Below, piece after piece: positions 46,663-57,600 of a stretch of 64,000 bases of DNA. Below the pieces are notes generated by a model. The model saw only the letters and a list, made by a program, of their open reading frames with translations. It searched no databases and was not told where the DNA came from. Position 1 is the stretch's first letter, and each line of letters begins with the position of its first letter. The stretch is from NCBI GenBank assembly GCA_023823795.1, contig CP085711.1:186001-250000 (forward strand), read 5' to 3'. This stretch comes from Bacillus sp. F19. GTDB taxonomy: Bacteria > Bacillota > Bacilli > Bacillales > Bacillaceae. The translations under genes and the position numbers were made by a program.

Positions 46663-46704
46663 GTGGAACCAATTGATAAGAAGATGCTTCTCTATGATAT
46701 ATGA
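46663..46704 (+). CDS. Possible 13-residue leader peptide
   Basis: A GTG start is preceded by AGGAGGTGATC, a nearly full complement of the 16S rRNA tail, far stronger than the site of the permease gene itself. The peptide VEPIDKKMLLYDI ends at a TGA that overlaps an inverted repeat (46700-46717). Sixty-five bases separate it from the permease start. It could be a regulatory leader or the start of a lost gene. Confidence 0.35.
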   Translation: MEPIDKKMLLYDI

Positions 46705-46717
46705 AAATTCTTTCATA
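46700..46717. promoter_or_regulatory. Inverted repeat after the leader frame
   Basis: TATGAAA-ATTC-TTTCATA is perfect with seven-base arms. It lies about 53 bases before the permease start and overlaps the leader stop. It could be an operator, or a weak RNA hairpin. Confidence 0.4.
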
Positions 46718-46769
46718 AAAGAAATCGTATTTGAGAAAGAATTTCAGATAATAGGAAGTGAACAATAAT

Positions 46770-47747
46770 ATGGAGGATTTACAAAGAAACTTAGAACCGA
46801 ACGCTAGTTTTCAGGAAAAACCAATTTTACTTATTAAAAGAAAGAACAAAATATTGAAGAGGTTATGGAAAGAGCGTTATCTCTATCTATTGCTATTGCC
46901 GGGACTTCTTTATTTTATTATCTATCGATATATCCCTATGGCTGGGAACATTATTGCTTTTCAAGATTTTAGTGCTTTTCAAGGGTTTTTCCACAGTGAA
47001 TGGGTTGGACTTAAGCACTTTAAAACCATTTTTGATGATCGAGAAGTAATTCGGGTCTTATGGAATACATTATTTTTATCTTTTCTCCAAATTTTATTCG
47101 CTTTCCCAATTTCTATTATTCTCTCGATTATGCTGAATGAAGTAAGAAGCAGTTTATACAAGAGAGTAATTCAGTCGATTGTATATTTACCTCACTTTTT
47201 ATCATGGGTAGTAGTAATCGGGATTGTCACGATTTTAATGAAATCAGATGGAATCGTTAATAAAATAATTGGAAGCGTTTTTGGAATGGATTCGATTGCT
47301 TTTTTACAAGACCCTAATTGGTTTACGCCACTGGTTGTTCTAGAAGTAATTTGGAAGGAATCCGGTTGGGGAACAATCATTTTTCTTGCTGCTCTTTCAG
47401 GTATTAACCCAAGTTTATATGAAGCAGCAGCTGTTGATGGTGCCAATCGCTGGCAGCAAATTTGGCATATTACATTGCCTGCTCTAAAAAGTACAATTAT
47501 TATCTTATTAATATTAAGATTAGGAAGTGTTTTGGACGTTGGCTTCGAACAAATTTACTTAATGTTAACTCCTTTCACGATGGAGGTTGGTAACGTGCTT
47601 GATACTTTCGTCTACTTTAAGGGGATTCAAAACTCAGATTTTAGTTTTGCAACAGCGGTTGGATTATTCAAGTCTGTGATAGGACTTATATTAATTGTTG
47701 CTGCTAATCGTTTAGCAAAACGGTTCGGCGATGAAGGTGTCTATTAG
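46770..47747 (+). CDS. ABC transporter permease, LplB type (second importer)
   Basis: The 325-residue permease has about six membrane helices and the EAA loop YEAAAVDGANRWQQIWHITLP. It resembles the 12248 product in length and order of motifs. I chose ATG 46770 with AGGAAG before it; GTG 46758 overlaps that site. The YtcP-type partner and lipoprotein genes follow. No ATPase gene is present. Confidence 0.92.
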   Translation: MEDLQRNLEPNASFQEKPILLIKRKNKILKRLWKERYLYLLLLPGLLYFIIYRYIPMAGNIIAFQDFSAFQGFFHSEWVGLKHFKTIFDDREVIRVLWNTLFLSFLQILFAFPISIILSIMLNEVRSSLYKRVIQSIVYLPHFLSWVVVIGIVTILMKSDGIVNKIIGSVFGMDSIAFLQDPNWFTPLVVLEVIWKESGWGTIIFLAALSGINPSLYEAAAVDGANRWQQIWHITLPALKSTIIILLILRLGSVLDVGFEQIYLMLTPFTMEVGNVLDTFVYFKGIQNSDFSFATAVGLFKSVIGLILIVAANRLAKRFGDEGVY

Positions 47748-47764
47748 AAAAGGAGGGAGCATGT

Positions 47765-48643
47765 GTGCTAAAAAATAGGAAACCATCGGAGAAAATATTT
47801 GATATTACCAATATTATCCTGCTTGGTCTGATCGCATTAACTATGCTGTTCCCATTTTATTATATGTTTGTTGTTTCTTTTGCAACCTATGAAGAATTTG
47901 TAAAGACGGATTTACTGCTTTTTCCAAAAACGTGGGCGCTGGATGCTTATGGATATATTTTAGGTTCTAAGGAGTTCATTCGTTCTCTTGGAGTAACCGC
48001 CTATGTAACAGTGGTAGGTACCTTGGTTAGCTTGTTGTTGACTGCCATGATGGCCTATTCATTATCTAGAAAAATTCTTGGACAAAAAATATTCGTTTTT
48101 CTAGTTTTATTCACATTTGTGTTTGGAGCTGGGATGATTCCAACTTACATGATTGTTCAAGCAACGGGGTTGATGGACTCCCTTTGGTCACTCATTATAC
48201 CTGGAGCCATCAGCTCGTTTAATCTTATTGTCATGAGACAATTTTTCATGGGCTTGCCAATGGATTTAACGGAAGCTGCCATTATCGATGGAGCAAATGA
48301 TTTGCAAATTTTCACAAAAATTATCCTCCCATTATCGAAGCCAGCGCTAGCAGCCTTTGGATTGTTTTATGCGGTTGGAATATGGAACTCGTATTTTACG
48401 GCTCTTCTTTATTTAAGTGATCCAGCTAAATGGACAGTCCAAGTTGTACTTAGGCAGCTTGTTATATTAAATCAAGGAAATCTGCTAGATGCTGGGATGC
48501 AGGTAGGGATGGAAAATCCGCCACCGGCAGAAACAGTTGGTATGGCCGCAATCCTAATCGCAACAATTCCTATACTGATTGTTTATCCATTCCTTCAAAA
48601 GCATTTCGCGAAAGGTGTGATGCTTGGATCAGTAAAAGAGTAG
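47765..48643 (+). CDS. ABC transporter permease, YtcP type (second importer)
   Basis: The 292-residue partner subunit carries the EAA loop TEAAIIDGANDLQIFTKIILP and ends KHFAKGVMLGSVKE, like the one at 13219. It starts at GTG with AAGGAGGG upstream, 17 bases after the previous stop. It forms the second half of the channel. Confidence 0.92.
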   Translation: MLKNRKPSEKIFDITNIILLGLIALTMLFPFYYMFVVSFATYEEFVKTDLLLFPKTWALDAYGYILGSKEFIRSLGVTAYVTVVGTLVSLLLTAMMAYSLSRKILGQKIFVFLVLFTFVFGAGMIPTYMIVQATGLMDSLWSLIIPGAISSFNLIVMRQFFMGLPMDLTEAAIIDGANDLQIFTKIILPLSKPALAAFGLFYAVGIWNSYFTALLYLSDPAKWTVQVVLRQLVILNQGNLLDAGMQVGMENPPPAETVGMAAILIATIPILIVYPFLQKHFAKGVMLGSVKE

Positions 48644-48707
48644 GCATTCATTCAGATTGTAGATTTCTTTAACGAAAAGAAAAATTGCACAAGGGGGAAG
48701 GGTTTTG

Positions 48708-50297
48708 ATGAAACGTTTTTTGTCCATGACATTATCGACTGCCCTTTTAGCGGGAGCGCTTGCTGCCTGTTCGCCAAAGGGTGAGAAAGCCTCTTCAGAT
48801 GAACAAGATAGTAAAAATGGGAAAATGTCAATCACATGGTTTAATGGTACTTGGGAGCAGCCTGTTCCAGAACCTGCAAGTGAAGCAGTCAAAAAATTAA
48901 ATGAAAAATTTAACATTAATTTTCAGCCACAATTCATTCCATTTGACTTATATGAGGATAAGCTAACGGTAAAAATGGCTTCTGGCGATATCCCTGATGT
49001 GACTGGGATGGAAGGTGTAGATTCTAACTATGTAAAGTGGGCCGAACAGGGTGCATTTTTACCATTAAACGATTATGTTAAAAAGTTTGAAACATTTAAA
49101 GCTATACCGCAATCCGTTTGGGATGTTGTGAGTGTAGACGAAAAAAAATATGCGATACCGCTTTATTTTCCAGCAAGAGGCGGAAAAAAGCCGGTTATTC
49201 GTCAAGACTGGCTTGATAAGCTAGGGTTAAAGGTACCAACGAATTATGAAGAATTAAAAGAGGTAGCGATTGCATTTGCAACAAAGGATCCTGATGGTAA
49301 TGGTAAAAACGACACAGTAGGTTTAGGACTTGCAAAAGGGATGGTATACGACCCGGCATTTGGAGCGTATTGGAGCAGCGCTTGGTACCACAAAAATAAA
49401 GATGGACAATTAATACCTGGTACGATTTCCGATGCCAATAAAGAAAAAATTCGCTTCCTAAATGAAATGTATGAGGCAGGTGCCCTTGACAAAGACTGGG
49501 CCATTAAACCTTATAATGATGTCTTTAAAGATTTTAATGCGGGGAAAGTCGGGATTTGGTATGAACAGCCTGGTATAGATAAGGGGGCTCAACCACAAAA
49601 TCTTGATTTAGCAACCTTAAGAAAATCTGCACCGGATACAAAAATTACCGCGATTCCTCCATTTGTGGCTCCAGACAATTCAAAAGGGTACGTGTCAGGC
49701 GATGGGTATTATACAATTTTGACGCTAAGTTCCAAATTAAAGGATGACCCGAAAAAAGTCGAGAAAATATTAGAAATGATCGATTATATGATGAAGTATG
49801 TACCAGCCGATCAACAAACGCCGGATAACGAATATTTTGACTGGACGATGGGCGGATCTGGTAAAGGTTATAACATCGTTGATGGAGCACCGGAATTAAC
49901 AAAAGAATATAGTAAATATGCTCCACTTGCTCTCTTTACACAAAAACAAGGCGGATGGGCAGAGGGAGATCAATCCATGGAGGATTATGCAAAACAATCC
50001 AAGGCACCAGAATCGAAAGAATTTAATACAATCATGGTATCTATGCTATCCAAATCCGATTTCTACTTAAGTCCTGTCAGCCGGATCCATTCACAGGTAT
50101 ATAATGATAAGATGTCTGCATTAAATGAATTTGCTACGAATGAGTTAACGAAAATGGTGGTAGGACAACGGCCAATTTCCGATTGGGATAAATTTGTTGA
50201 TGAGTATTTGGACAGAGACGGAAAAGATGTCATTGAGGATGTTAACAAGCTGATAAAAGAAAATAAAATTAAAGGTGAATGGGTGGAAGCGAAATAA
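48708..50297 (+). CDS. Extracellular solute-binding lipoprotein (second importer)
   Basis: The 529-residue lipoprotein has a lipobox LAAC and a serine-rich linker, then a LipO-type binding domain with the calcium-loop-like DPDGNGKNDTVG. It is preceded by GGGGGAAGG and a TTG-ATG pair; ATG 48708 is the likely start. It completes the second importer. The ligand is probably an oligosaccharide released by the secreted GH43 or GH101 enzymes encoded next, but the sequence does not show which. Confidence 0.92.
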   Translation: MKRFLSMTLSTALLAGALAACSPKGEKASSDEQDSKNGKMSITWFNGTWEQPVPEPASEAVKKLNEKFNINFQPQFIPFDLYEDKLTVKMASGDIPDVTGMEGVDSNYVKWAEQGAFLPLNDYVKKFETFKAIPQSVWDVVSVDEKKYAIPLYFPARGGKKPVIRQDWLDKLGLKVPTNYEELKEVAIAFATKDPDGNGKNDTVGLGLAKGMVYDPAFGAYWSSAWYHKNKDGQLIPGTISDANKEKIRFLNEMYEAGALDKDWAIKPYNDVFKDFNAGKVGIWYEQPGIDKGAQPQNLDLATLRKSAPDTKITAIPPFVAPDNSKGYVSGDGYYTILTLSSKLKDDPKKVEKILEMIDYMMKYVPADQQTPDNEYFDWTMGGSGKGYNIVDGAPELTKEYSKYAPLALFTQKQGGWAEGDQSMEDYAKQSKAPESKEFNTIMVSMLSKSDFYLSPVSRIHSQVYNDKMSALNEFATNELTKMVVGQRPISDWDKFVDEYLDRDGKDVIEDVNKLIKENKIKGEWVEAK

Positions 50298-50329
50298 GAT
50301 ATTAAATAATGGCCCCCTGATATCGCTGG

Positions 50330-50634
50330 TATAAAAGTCGTTTTGAATGGAACCCAGAAAATGGTCCGATTGTAAAGGTTCGTTTTGATCTTATGAGTAA
50401 AGGGTGTTTTTGGGTCAATGGCCACTGTTTAGGACGGTACTGGAATATTGGACCGCAGGAGGAATATAAGATACCAGCCTCGTTGTTAAGAGCACAAAAT
50501 GAAATTGTAATTTTTGATGAAGAGGGCTTGAAGCCGGATAATATTGTGATTCATTCCTACCATCCTATATTACAACAGAAAAAAAGCAGATTGTCACGAG
50601 TTGACCATCAACGGAAACTTCAAAAATCTTTCTG
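50330..50634 (+). pseudogene. C-terminal relic of a second beta-galactosidase
   Basis: The frame reads WYKSRFEWNPENGPIVKVRF and GCFWVNGHCLGRYWNIGPQE before EIVIFDEEG. This is the C-terminal jelly-roll of GH35-like beta-galactosidases, close to the ending of the 42266 enzyme. The catalytic barrel is gone. It lies between the importer and the sulfatase relic. Confidence 0.75.
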
Positions 50635-50663
50635 AGCAACCATAAAAGCAGATGGCATAATAG

Positions 50664-50867
50664 GTGAAGACAAATTTATTGTTAATAATGGTTGCTCAAA
50701 TGCGTGGTGATTGTTTAAGCATTTTAGATCATCCTGTCGTTGACACACCTAACCTTGATCAACTAGCCCGAAACGGGGTTCTTTTTAAGAATGCCTATAC
50801 CGCACCCCCCTCCTGCGTTCCCAAATGGAAAGCACCTTTAAAGAACATAAACAAAACCAAGGAATAG
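50664..50867 (+). pseudogene. N-terminal relic of a sulfatase
   Basis: The sequence NLLLIMVAQMRGDCLSILDH, VVDTPNLDQLARNGVLFKNA and YTAPPSC is the start of a type I sulfatase, although the metal-binding Asp after IMV is changed to Ala (MVAQ for MVDQ). The catalytic block CxPxR reads CVPKW and the frame breaks directly after it, so the Cys-to-formylglycine site is destroyed. A sulfatase-maturing enzyme relic is at 59101. Confidence 0.8.
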
Positions 50868-51010
50868 TTCAATGTCCATCTTGTGAAGGTATGATCGTAG
50901 AGAAGAAAGCGAAGAAAGGGAGTAGCTTTTAGGGTTGTTCCAATTATAAAGAAGGCTGCAAGGTAACTTATCTAAGTAAATTAGCAGGAAAGTCACTCAC
51001 TTATGAATGA
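50825..51010 (+). pseudogene. Relic of a topoisomerase-type zinc finger
   Basis: In another frame the sequence gives GIVQCPSCEGMIVEKKAKKG, then a TAG in place of an aromatic residue, then GCSNYKEGCKVTYLSKLAGK and a stop. CP.C.G......GCSNY..GC is the C-terminal zinc finger of type IA topoisomerases (TopB) and related proteins. It is joined directly to the sulfatase relic, marking a deletion or recombination junction. Confidence 0.65.
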
Positions 51011-51072
51011 CGCCAAACAAAGTGATTATAGTTCTTATAATCATATATTTAGTTTGCAGGAGGTAATTTAAA

Positions 51073-54000
51073 TTGTTCAGTTACAGATCAAAAGCAAGAA
51101 AAGCAATGGTACTGGGGGTTCTAATTGCGATGTTTGTTAATTTTGCGCCTTATGCTAGGGCTGCAGACAATGGAAATGGTACATACACCAATCCAATTAT
51201 GTGGGGAGATTATCCGGACAATGACGTGATCAGGGTGGGTGACACATTTTATATGTCATCAACGAGTATGCACTTATTTCCCGGCAGTCCAATCATGAGT
51301 TCCAAAGATTTAGTGAATTGGACATATGAGAGCTATGCTGTGGACAGAATGGAAGGAGACATGTACGACCTAAAGAATGGACTGAGTGCTTATGATGAAG
51401 GTCCATGGGCAACAAGCTTAAGGTATCATAACGGTAAATTCTACTTGATGTACAACATCAATGGAGATGCTGCATACGTAAGTATTGCAAATAACGCAAA
51501 AGGCCCTTGGACGATTTACAAGTTAGAAGATGAACTATACGATCCCGGACTATTTTTTGATGACAATGGAAAAGTCTATGTTGTACATGGTCAAGGTCAA
51601 CTTTATCTAAGTGAGTTGGAAATTGTGAATGAAGAAACAGGCGAACTTTCTATAATTTCTAAGAGAGAGCCTGGAGCATCAAGAAATGGAAAGATGATAT
51701 ACCATTATAAGGGTGGCTATTTTAATGAAGGATCACATGTATACAAAATTGGAGAATACTATTACATCCTAAGTACTCCGACCTGGGATAAAGGTTCAAA
51801 GAAGGAAATAGCGATCAGAACAAAAGACTTGGCTAATGGTCCTTACGAAGTACAGGATATCATGACAAGCTTTATGAATTTTACAGGCAATGGTATACAC
51901 CAGGGTGGTATTGTAGATGTTCCTCAGGGTGAAGGAAAGGAATCAGAATGGTGGGCGGTCATATTCCAGGATCGAGGAAAGCTGGGACGTGTTCCAACTT
52001 TGCAGCCAGTGTACTGGAAAGATGGATGGCCATATATGGGAGAGCTGGATGGAGAAAAAGCGGTTGTTACTTTAAAGAAACCCAATATACCAGGTTTGGG
52101 TTCAACGGAGCCAAAAGCACCTGAAACATCAGATGATTTCAGCAGCAGCGAGTTAGGTCTGCAATGGCAGTGGAATCACAATCCAGATAATGATAAGTGG
52201 AGTCTTACGGAAAGACCAGGATATATAAGACTTAAGACATCTAGTGTATCAAATTCTTTAGCATATGCAAGAAATACACTTACGCAGAGAATCATTGGTC
52301 CGGACTGCATAGGAACTGTGAAGATGGATATAAGCCATATGGCTGACGGTGATCAGGCTGGATTATCTGTCATACAAAAAGATTCAAACTTCATTGGAAT
52401 AAAGAATGAAGATGGAAAGAAGAGAATCGTTGTTCAGGACTTATGGACAGAAGAGGCATCCATTGATCTCCCGGAAGGTACAACTAATATTTGGTTTAGA
52501 GCTGAAACCCCAAGATTTGAATATAGAACAGAGTTTTCATACAGCCTAGATGGAGTGAACTTTACTAGATTAGGCGGAAGATATGAGATGCGTTACGGAA
52601 CATACGTCGGTATGCGGTTTGGTATTTTTAATTATGCAACAAAAGCCCTTGGCGGATATATTGATGTTGATTCATTTGAACTGACTACGACTGAAAATCA
52701 AGGGAATTTATTTAATGTAAATAAGAAGATTGATGCTGAACGTTATGATGATCAAAACTATGTTACAGATAAAAATCTTACGATAAACGCTAAAACGGTG
52801 TGGACAAATGATGATGTATACGACGGATATGACCAAAGTATGGCGAATATCAAAAATGGCGACTGGCTGCGTTATGATCAAGTTGATTTTGGTAATGGAG
52901 AGGCAAAATGGTTTAACGCAAGAGTAGCAAGTGATAAACCAAACGGTACTATTGAGGTTAAACTAGCTGATGCAGAAGGAAATCCAGCTGAAACGATAGC
53001 CATACTACAAATTCCAAATACAAGTGATTTGAATGAGTATGTAAATGCCAAAGCAGAGCTTACAAAAGAAGTTACAGGTAAGCAAAAGATATTCTTAGTA
53101 TTTAACGGCGCTGATACGGAAATATGCAAGCTAAACTGGTTTATGTTTGGTTCTGGTGTTTATCCGGAGATTGCAGAAGCTCCAGCTAATGTTCAAGTGG
53201 ATTCACCAAACAGCTCAACGATTGATATCGCATGGGATGCTGTATCCGGAGCATTACAGTATGATATCAAGATTGACAATAAGATCATAAGCAACGCAAC
53301 AAGCCCATTTTCAGAAACAGGGTTACTCGCTGGATCCACTCATACAGTACAGGTTAGATCAAAGAACTTTGCTGGTTTCAGTGAATGGAGTGAAGGTGTA
53401 ACTATAACAACAGAAGCCGACCCTGAAATGATTCCTTCAAGTGGCTTGACGGTAACTGCTTCAAGTGAAGAAACGCAAGCCGAAGATAATAAAGCTGCAA
53501 ATGTCATAGATGGAAACATAGATACAATATGGCATACAAAATGGAATGGTGGAAATACGCCTCCTCACACATTGGATTTCAACTTAGGTGAAACCTATGA
53601 CGTTTATAAGCTTAAATATATTCCAAGACAGTCAGGTGGAGATAACGGTATTGTAACCGAGTACAACATCTACACAAGCATGGATGGTGTAAACTACACC
53701 TTGGTCAAGGAAAAAGGAACATTTGTAAGCGATTCCATGCCAAAAACAGTTACATTTAGACCTACGCAGGCTAATTACCTAAGATTCGAAGTATTGGCTG
53801 GTAAAAATGGATTCGGATCCGCCGCTGAAATTAACATTTACCAAAATGCAGATCCAGCAGAAGAATATGAAGTAGTCGTAGAAAATGGTTCAGGCAGTGG
53901 AAATTATGCTAAAGGAGCCACTGTTGCAATAACAGCAAATGAAGCACCAGAAGGCCAAGAATTTGACAAATGGATTACGGATAACAGTAGCGTAATATTC

Positions 54001-54462
54001 GAGGATGCAAGTACAAAAACTACTACATTTGTAATGCCTGATGAAGCTGTTAAAGTAACAGCAACTTATAAGGACGTAACACCAGCAGACGAAACTGCAC
54101 CAACATGGTCAGAAGATAAAGCATTAATGACTTCAAATGTTGGTAGAACTAAACTTACACTTTCTTGGACAGCAGCAGCAGATGATACAGGTGTAACAAG
54201 CTACAAAATTTACAAGAATGGAAGTGAACTAGTTACATTAGCAGGTGATATCACTAGCTATAAAGTCAAAGGCCTGTCATCTGACACGAAATATACCTTT
54301 AAAGTTGAAGCAGGCGATACAGCAGGAAACTGGAGCATGAATGGTCCTAGTGTAGAGGTGACGACTAAAGCTAAATCTCCGGGTGGTGGCTGGACACCAT
54401 CACCAGATCCAAAACCAATACCGATCCAAAGCGCCTACACCAATACCAAAACCAGGAGATGA
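51073..54462 (+). CDS. Secreted GH43 enzyme with CBM6, FN3 and CBM32 modules
   Basis: The 1129-residue protein has a signal peptide ending AYARA. The five-bladed GH43 domain shows the base Asp in GDYPDNDVIRVGDTFYM, the modulating Asp in YDPGLFFDDNGKVY and the acid Glu in FNEGSHVYKIGEYYYI; a beta-sandwich of the beta-xylosidase C2 type follows. Then come CBM6-like (about 555-700), FN3, F5/8 type C (CBM32-like, about 795-930), an InlB-like B repeat and a second FN3. GH43 enzymes release arabinose, xylose or galactose. The end is a proline-rich linker (SPGGGWTPSPDPKP) and stops. A one-base shift would give PTPIPKPGDDNKK, so a frameshift near 54430 is likely, and a wall-anchoring end may be lost. 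AGGAGG lies before the TTG start. Confidence 0.87.
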   Translation: MFSYRSKARKAMVLGVLIAMFVNFAPYARAADNGNGTYTNPIMWGDYPDNDVIRVGDTFYMSSTSMHLFPGSPIMSSKDLVNWTYESYAVDRMEGDMYDLKNGLSAYDEGPWATSLRYHNGKFYLMYNINGDAAYVSIANNAKGPWTIYKLEDELYDPGLFFDDNGKVYVVHGQGQLYLSELEIVNEETGELSIISKREPGASRNGKMIYHYKGGYFNEGSHVYKIGEYYYILSTPTWDKGSKKEIAIRTKDLANGPYEVQDIMTSFMNFTGNGIHQGGIVDVPQGEGKESEWWAVIFQDRGKLGRVPTLQPVYWKDGWPYMGELDGEKAVVTLKKPNIPGLGSTEPKAPETSDDFSSSELGLQWQWNHNPDNDKWSLTERPGYIRLKTSSVSNSLAYARNTLTQRIIGPDCIGTVKMDISHMADGDQAGLSVIQKDSNFIGIKNEDGKKRIVVQDLWTEEASIDLPEGTTNIWFRAETPRFEYRTEFSYSLDGVNFTRLGGRYEMRYGTYVGMRFGIFNYATKALGGYIDVDSFELTTTENQGNLFNVNKKIDAERYDDQNYVTDKNLTINAKTVWTNDDVYDGYDQSMANIKNGDWLRYDQVDFGNGEAKWFNARVASDKPNGTIEVKLADAEGNPAETIAILQIPNTSDLNEYVNAKAELTKEVTGKQKIFLVFNGADTEICKLNWFMFGSGVYPEIAEAPANVQVDSPNSSTIDIAWDAVSGALQYDIKIDNKIISNATSPFSETGLLAGSTHTVQVRSKNFAGFSEWSEGVTITTEADPEMIPSSGLTVTASSEETQAEDNKAANVIDGNIDTIWHTKWNGGNTPPHTLDFNLGETYDVYKLKYIPRQSGGDNGIVTEYNIYTSMDGVNYTLVKEKGTFVSDSMPKTVTFRPTQANYLRFEVLAGKNGFGSAAEINIYQNADPAEEYEVVVENGSGSGNYAKGATVAITANEAPEGQEFDKWITDNSSVIFEDASTKTTTFVMPDEAVKVTATYKDVTPADETAPTWSEDKALMTSNVGRTKLTLSWTAAADDTGVTSYKIYKNGSELVTLAGDITSYKVKGLSSDTKYTFKVEAGDTAGNWSMNGPSVEVTTKAKSPGGGWTPSPDPKPIPIQSAYTNTKTRR

Positions 54463-54633
54463 TAATAAGAAATGAAATAACCAGAATGAATTAGTCGTTA
54501 TTATCGTTCGTGACTGGGTCTTGAAGTAATTTCATTGAACACAAAAGAGGTGATGCTGACTTAATGGCAATTGCACTAAAGATTAATTAAAAGCAATTGA
54601 AAAGTAATGGATTAAACCTAGAGGAGGTAAATC

Positions 54634-57600
54634 ATGTCACTGTCAAAGATAATTAAAAACTTAGCAATTGTGGTAGCATCTGCACAGATGATTAGCATTA
54701 CAATTCCAGCATTTTCAGGAACTGCAGATGCTGCAGCTTATGATGGAATAATAGCATCAAATCAAATGAAAGTTGAGGTAGATCAGAATTTTCCAAGAGT
54801 AATAAAGTATGAGTTAAACAGCAAAGTATTAAATGGCTCAGAAGATGTATTAAACACAATAAGAATTAACGGAACAGACTATGTACCGAAAGTAACCTAC
54901 ACAGAAGCAGCAGATAATAAAGCTGACTATGTTCTAACCGTTGATGAGTTAAATGTAGTAATATTTCTATCCATAACAGTAGAAGAGAATACACTTGATT
55001 TTGAAGTAACAAAAGTAGAAGAAAATGGTACAACAAGAATACACACCATTGAAATTCCAAACCATAGCTTGGCATCTGTAAGAAGTACAGAAGCGGGCGC
55101 AGAATTTGCCGGTTCCAGAATGGAAAACGCTGTTTATAAAAAAGGTGATGTGTATCAACCTGTATCAGGTACTCCTACGGTAGATCTTACACCAAAAAAC
55201 TATATGTACGCGTTCATTAACAATGATGAATTGGCAGCAGGTGTTTGGTCAAATGCATTTGGTGATTCAAATAAAGATGCAGACAATGACAACCACCGTA
55301 TTGTTAAGCAGACTACAGAGAAAACGGGTTACTCTCGTACAGCTTTGTGGAGTGCTTCATGGGTATATCGTGGAAATGAAATGCCTGATGATATAACGGA
55401 GCCATTACCACACGCTAAAGTAGTGATCACAGAAGATGCAAATGGTGATTATCAAATGGACTGGCAGGATGCAGCTATTGCATACCGTAATATTATGAAC
55501 AATCCTGTTGGCAGCGACAGAATGTCCGAACTTGTTGTTCACCGTATACCAATGAACTTTGGTAGCCAGGCAACAAACCCATTCTTAAAAACATTAGATG
55601 AAACAAAAAAAATATATTTATCAACTGACGGGCTTGGACAGTTTGTGGAACTAAAGGGTTACCAAGCAGAAGGTCATGACTCGGCACATCCGGATTATGG
55701 CGGACATATAGGTGTACGTCAGGGCGGACAGAAGGATATGGATACACTTGTAAGAGAAGCACAGAGCTATAATGCTTTCATGGGTGTACATATTAGTGGT
55801 ACAGGCGCTCACCCAGAAGCAAAGGCTTTTGATGATCAATTAGTTAATCTCAACAAAGGCGGTTGGGACTGGCTTGACCAATCATATGACTTTGATGACC
55901 CAACATACCGTAGAGAAGTTTATACTGGCAACAGAATGAACCGTTTACAGATGTTAAAGGACGATGCACCAACACTTGACTTTATTTATGCTGATGCATG
56001 GTATGAACAGGGCTTTAATGGAAGAAGATTTGCAAGAGAAGTGAATTCTTTGGGATGGACCCTTACTACTGAGTTTCCAAATGTATTAGAAGATGAAGCC
56101 GTTTGGAATCACTGGTCAGTTGACTATGATTACGGTGGAAAAAACATAAAGGGCTACAGCAGTGACATCGCAAGATTTGTAAGAAATAACCAGAAGGATA
56201 CTTGGATAGCTCGTCACCCAATCCTCGGTGGTACTGAGGCAAATGATGCTGAAGGATGGCAGGGTAGAGTAAATTATGATGAAATGATCGATGTTGTATT
56301 CAAAACAAATCTACCAACCAAATATCTGCAAAGCTTCCCAATGACGAAGTACGATGTAACCAATAATGTGGGACGAGCTGAATTTGAAGGAAATGTTGTC
56401 GCTGAAAGGACAGAAGACGGAAAAAGAGTATTCACAAAAGATGGAAAGAAACTTCTTGAAGAAGATGTAACAATACAACAAGGAACAAGTAATGGTAACG
56501 TTTATGATGATGTAAGATTCAATAACCTCCAATATTTGTTACCATGGTCGCCCAATGCCGATATTACAGAAAGCGAATTGGCTGGTGCTGAAGAAAAACT
56601 ATATCACTATAATGAAGTTGGCGGATCATCTACTTGGGAACTTCCAAATAGCTGGAACAATGTATCAACAGTTAAGTTATACACATTAACAGATACCGGT
56701 AAGAAAGATGAAAAAGTATTAAACGTAGTTGATGGCAAAATCACGATTGATGCAGAACCAAAACAAGCTTACGTTGTATACAAAGGTGATGTTTCTGTAA
56801 CTGCTGAAGATATGGAGTGGGGATTTGGAATGCCTACAAAGGATCCAAGCTTCAACAGCGGAACATTAGATCACTGGAAAGTAAAGAGCGGTGCTGCAAC
56901 AGTAGAACGTAACAATCGTGGACAATATGAATTAGTAGTAAAAGAAAACAATGAAGAGACTGTATTAGAAACTAAATTATCAGGATTGAAGCCAGGAACA
57001 TACTCAGCTTCAATATATGTTCAGGTTGGCAATACACCAAACCGTACAAATGCTAGCGATCCAAACACTGCAGGAAATGCAAAACGTAAAACGACTATTG
57101 GTGTTAAAAATTTCGGCGGAGCAAACATAACTAACTATACTGAAAGTTCACCGCTTAAAAACTATATCTCAGCTGACTCAAAGCACAGCACAAATATGCA
57201 GAGAATGAGAGTAGTATTTGATGTAGCAGAAGGACAGGAAACTGCAAAATTATACTTGCAAGTAGCTCCAGGGACAGCGACTGTAACATTTGACGATGTA
57301 CGCTCTGTACCTACAAAGAGAGTTGTTCCAAAATCTTCAGATGTAGTATTAGCTGAAGATTTTGAAAATGTTGACCAAGGTTTGACTCCATTTGTTATAG
57401 CAGATGCTGACGGAGTAAGTGATCCACGTACTCATTTATCAGAATTACACGCTCCATACACTCAAAAAGGTTGGAATGGAAAAGCAGTTGATGACGTATT
57501 AAATGGCAAATGGTCCATTAAGTCCCATAAAACTGGTAGCGGTCTCATTATGAGAACATTACCGCAGACTTTAAGATTCGATAAAGGAACAACTTACGAA

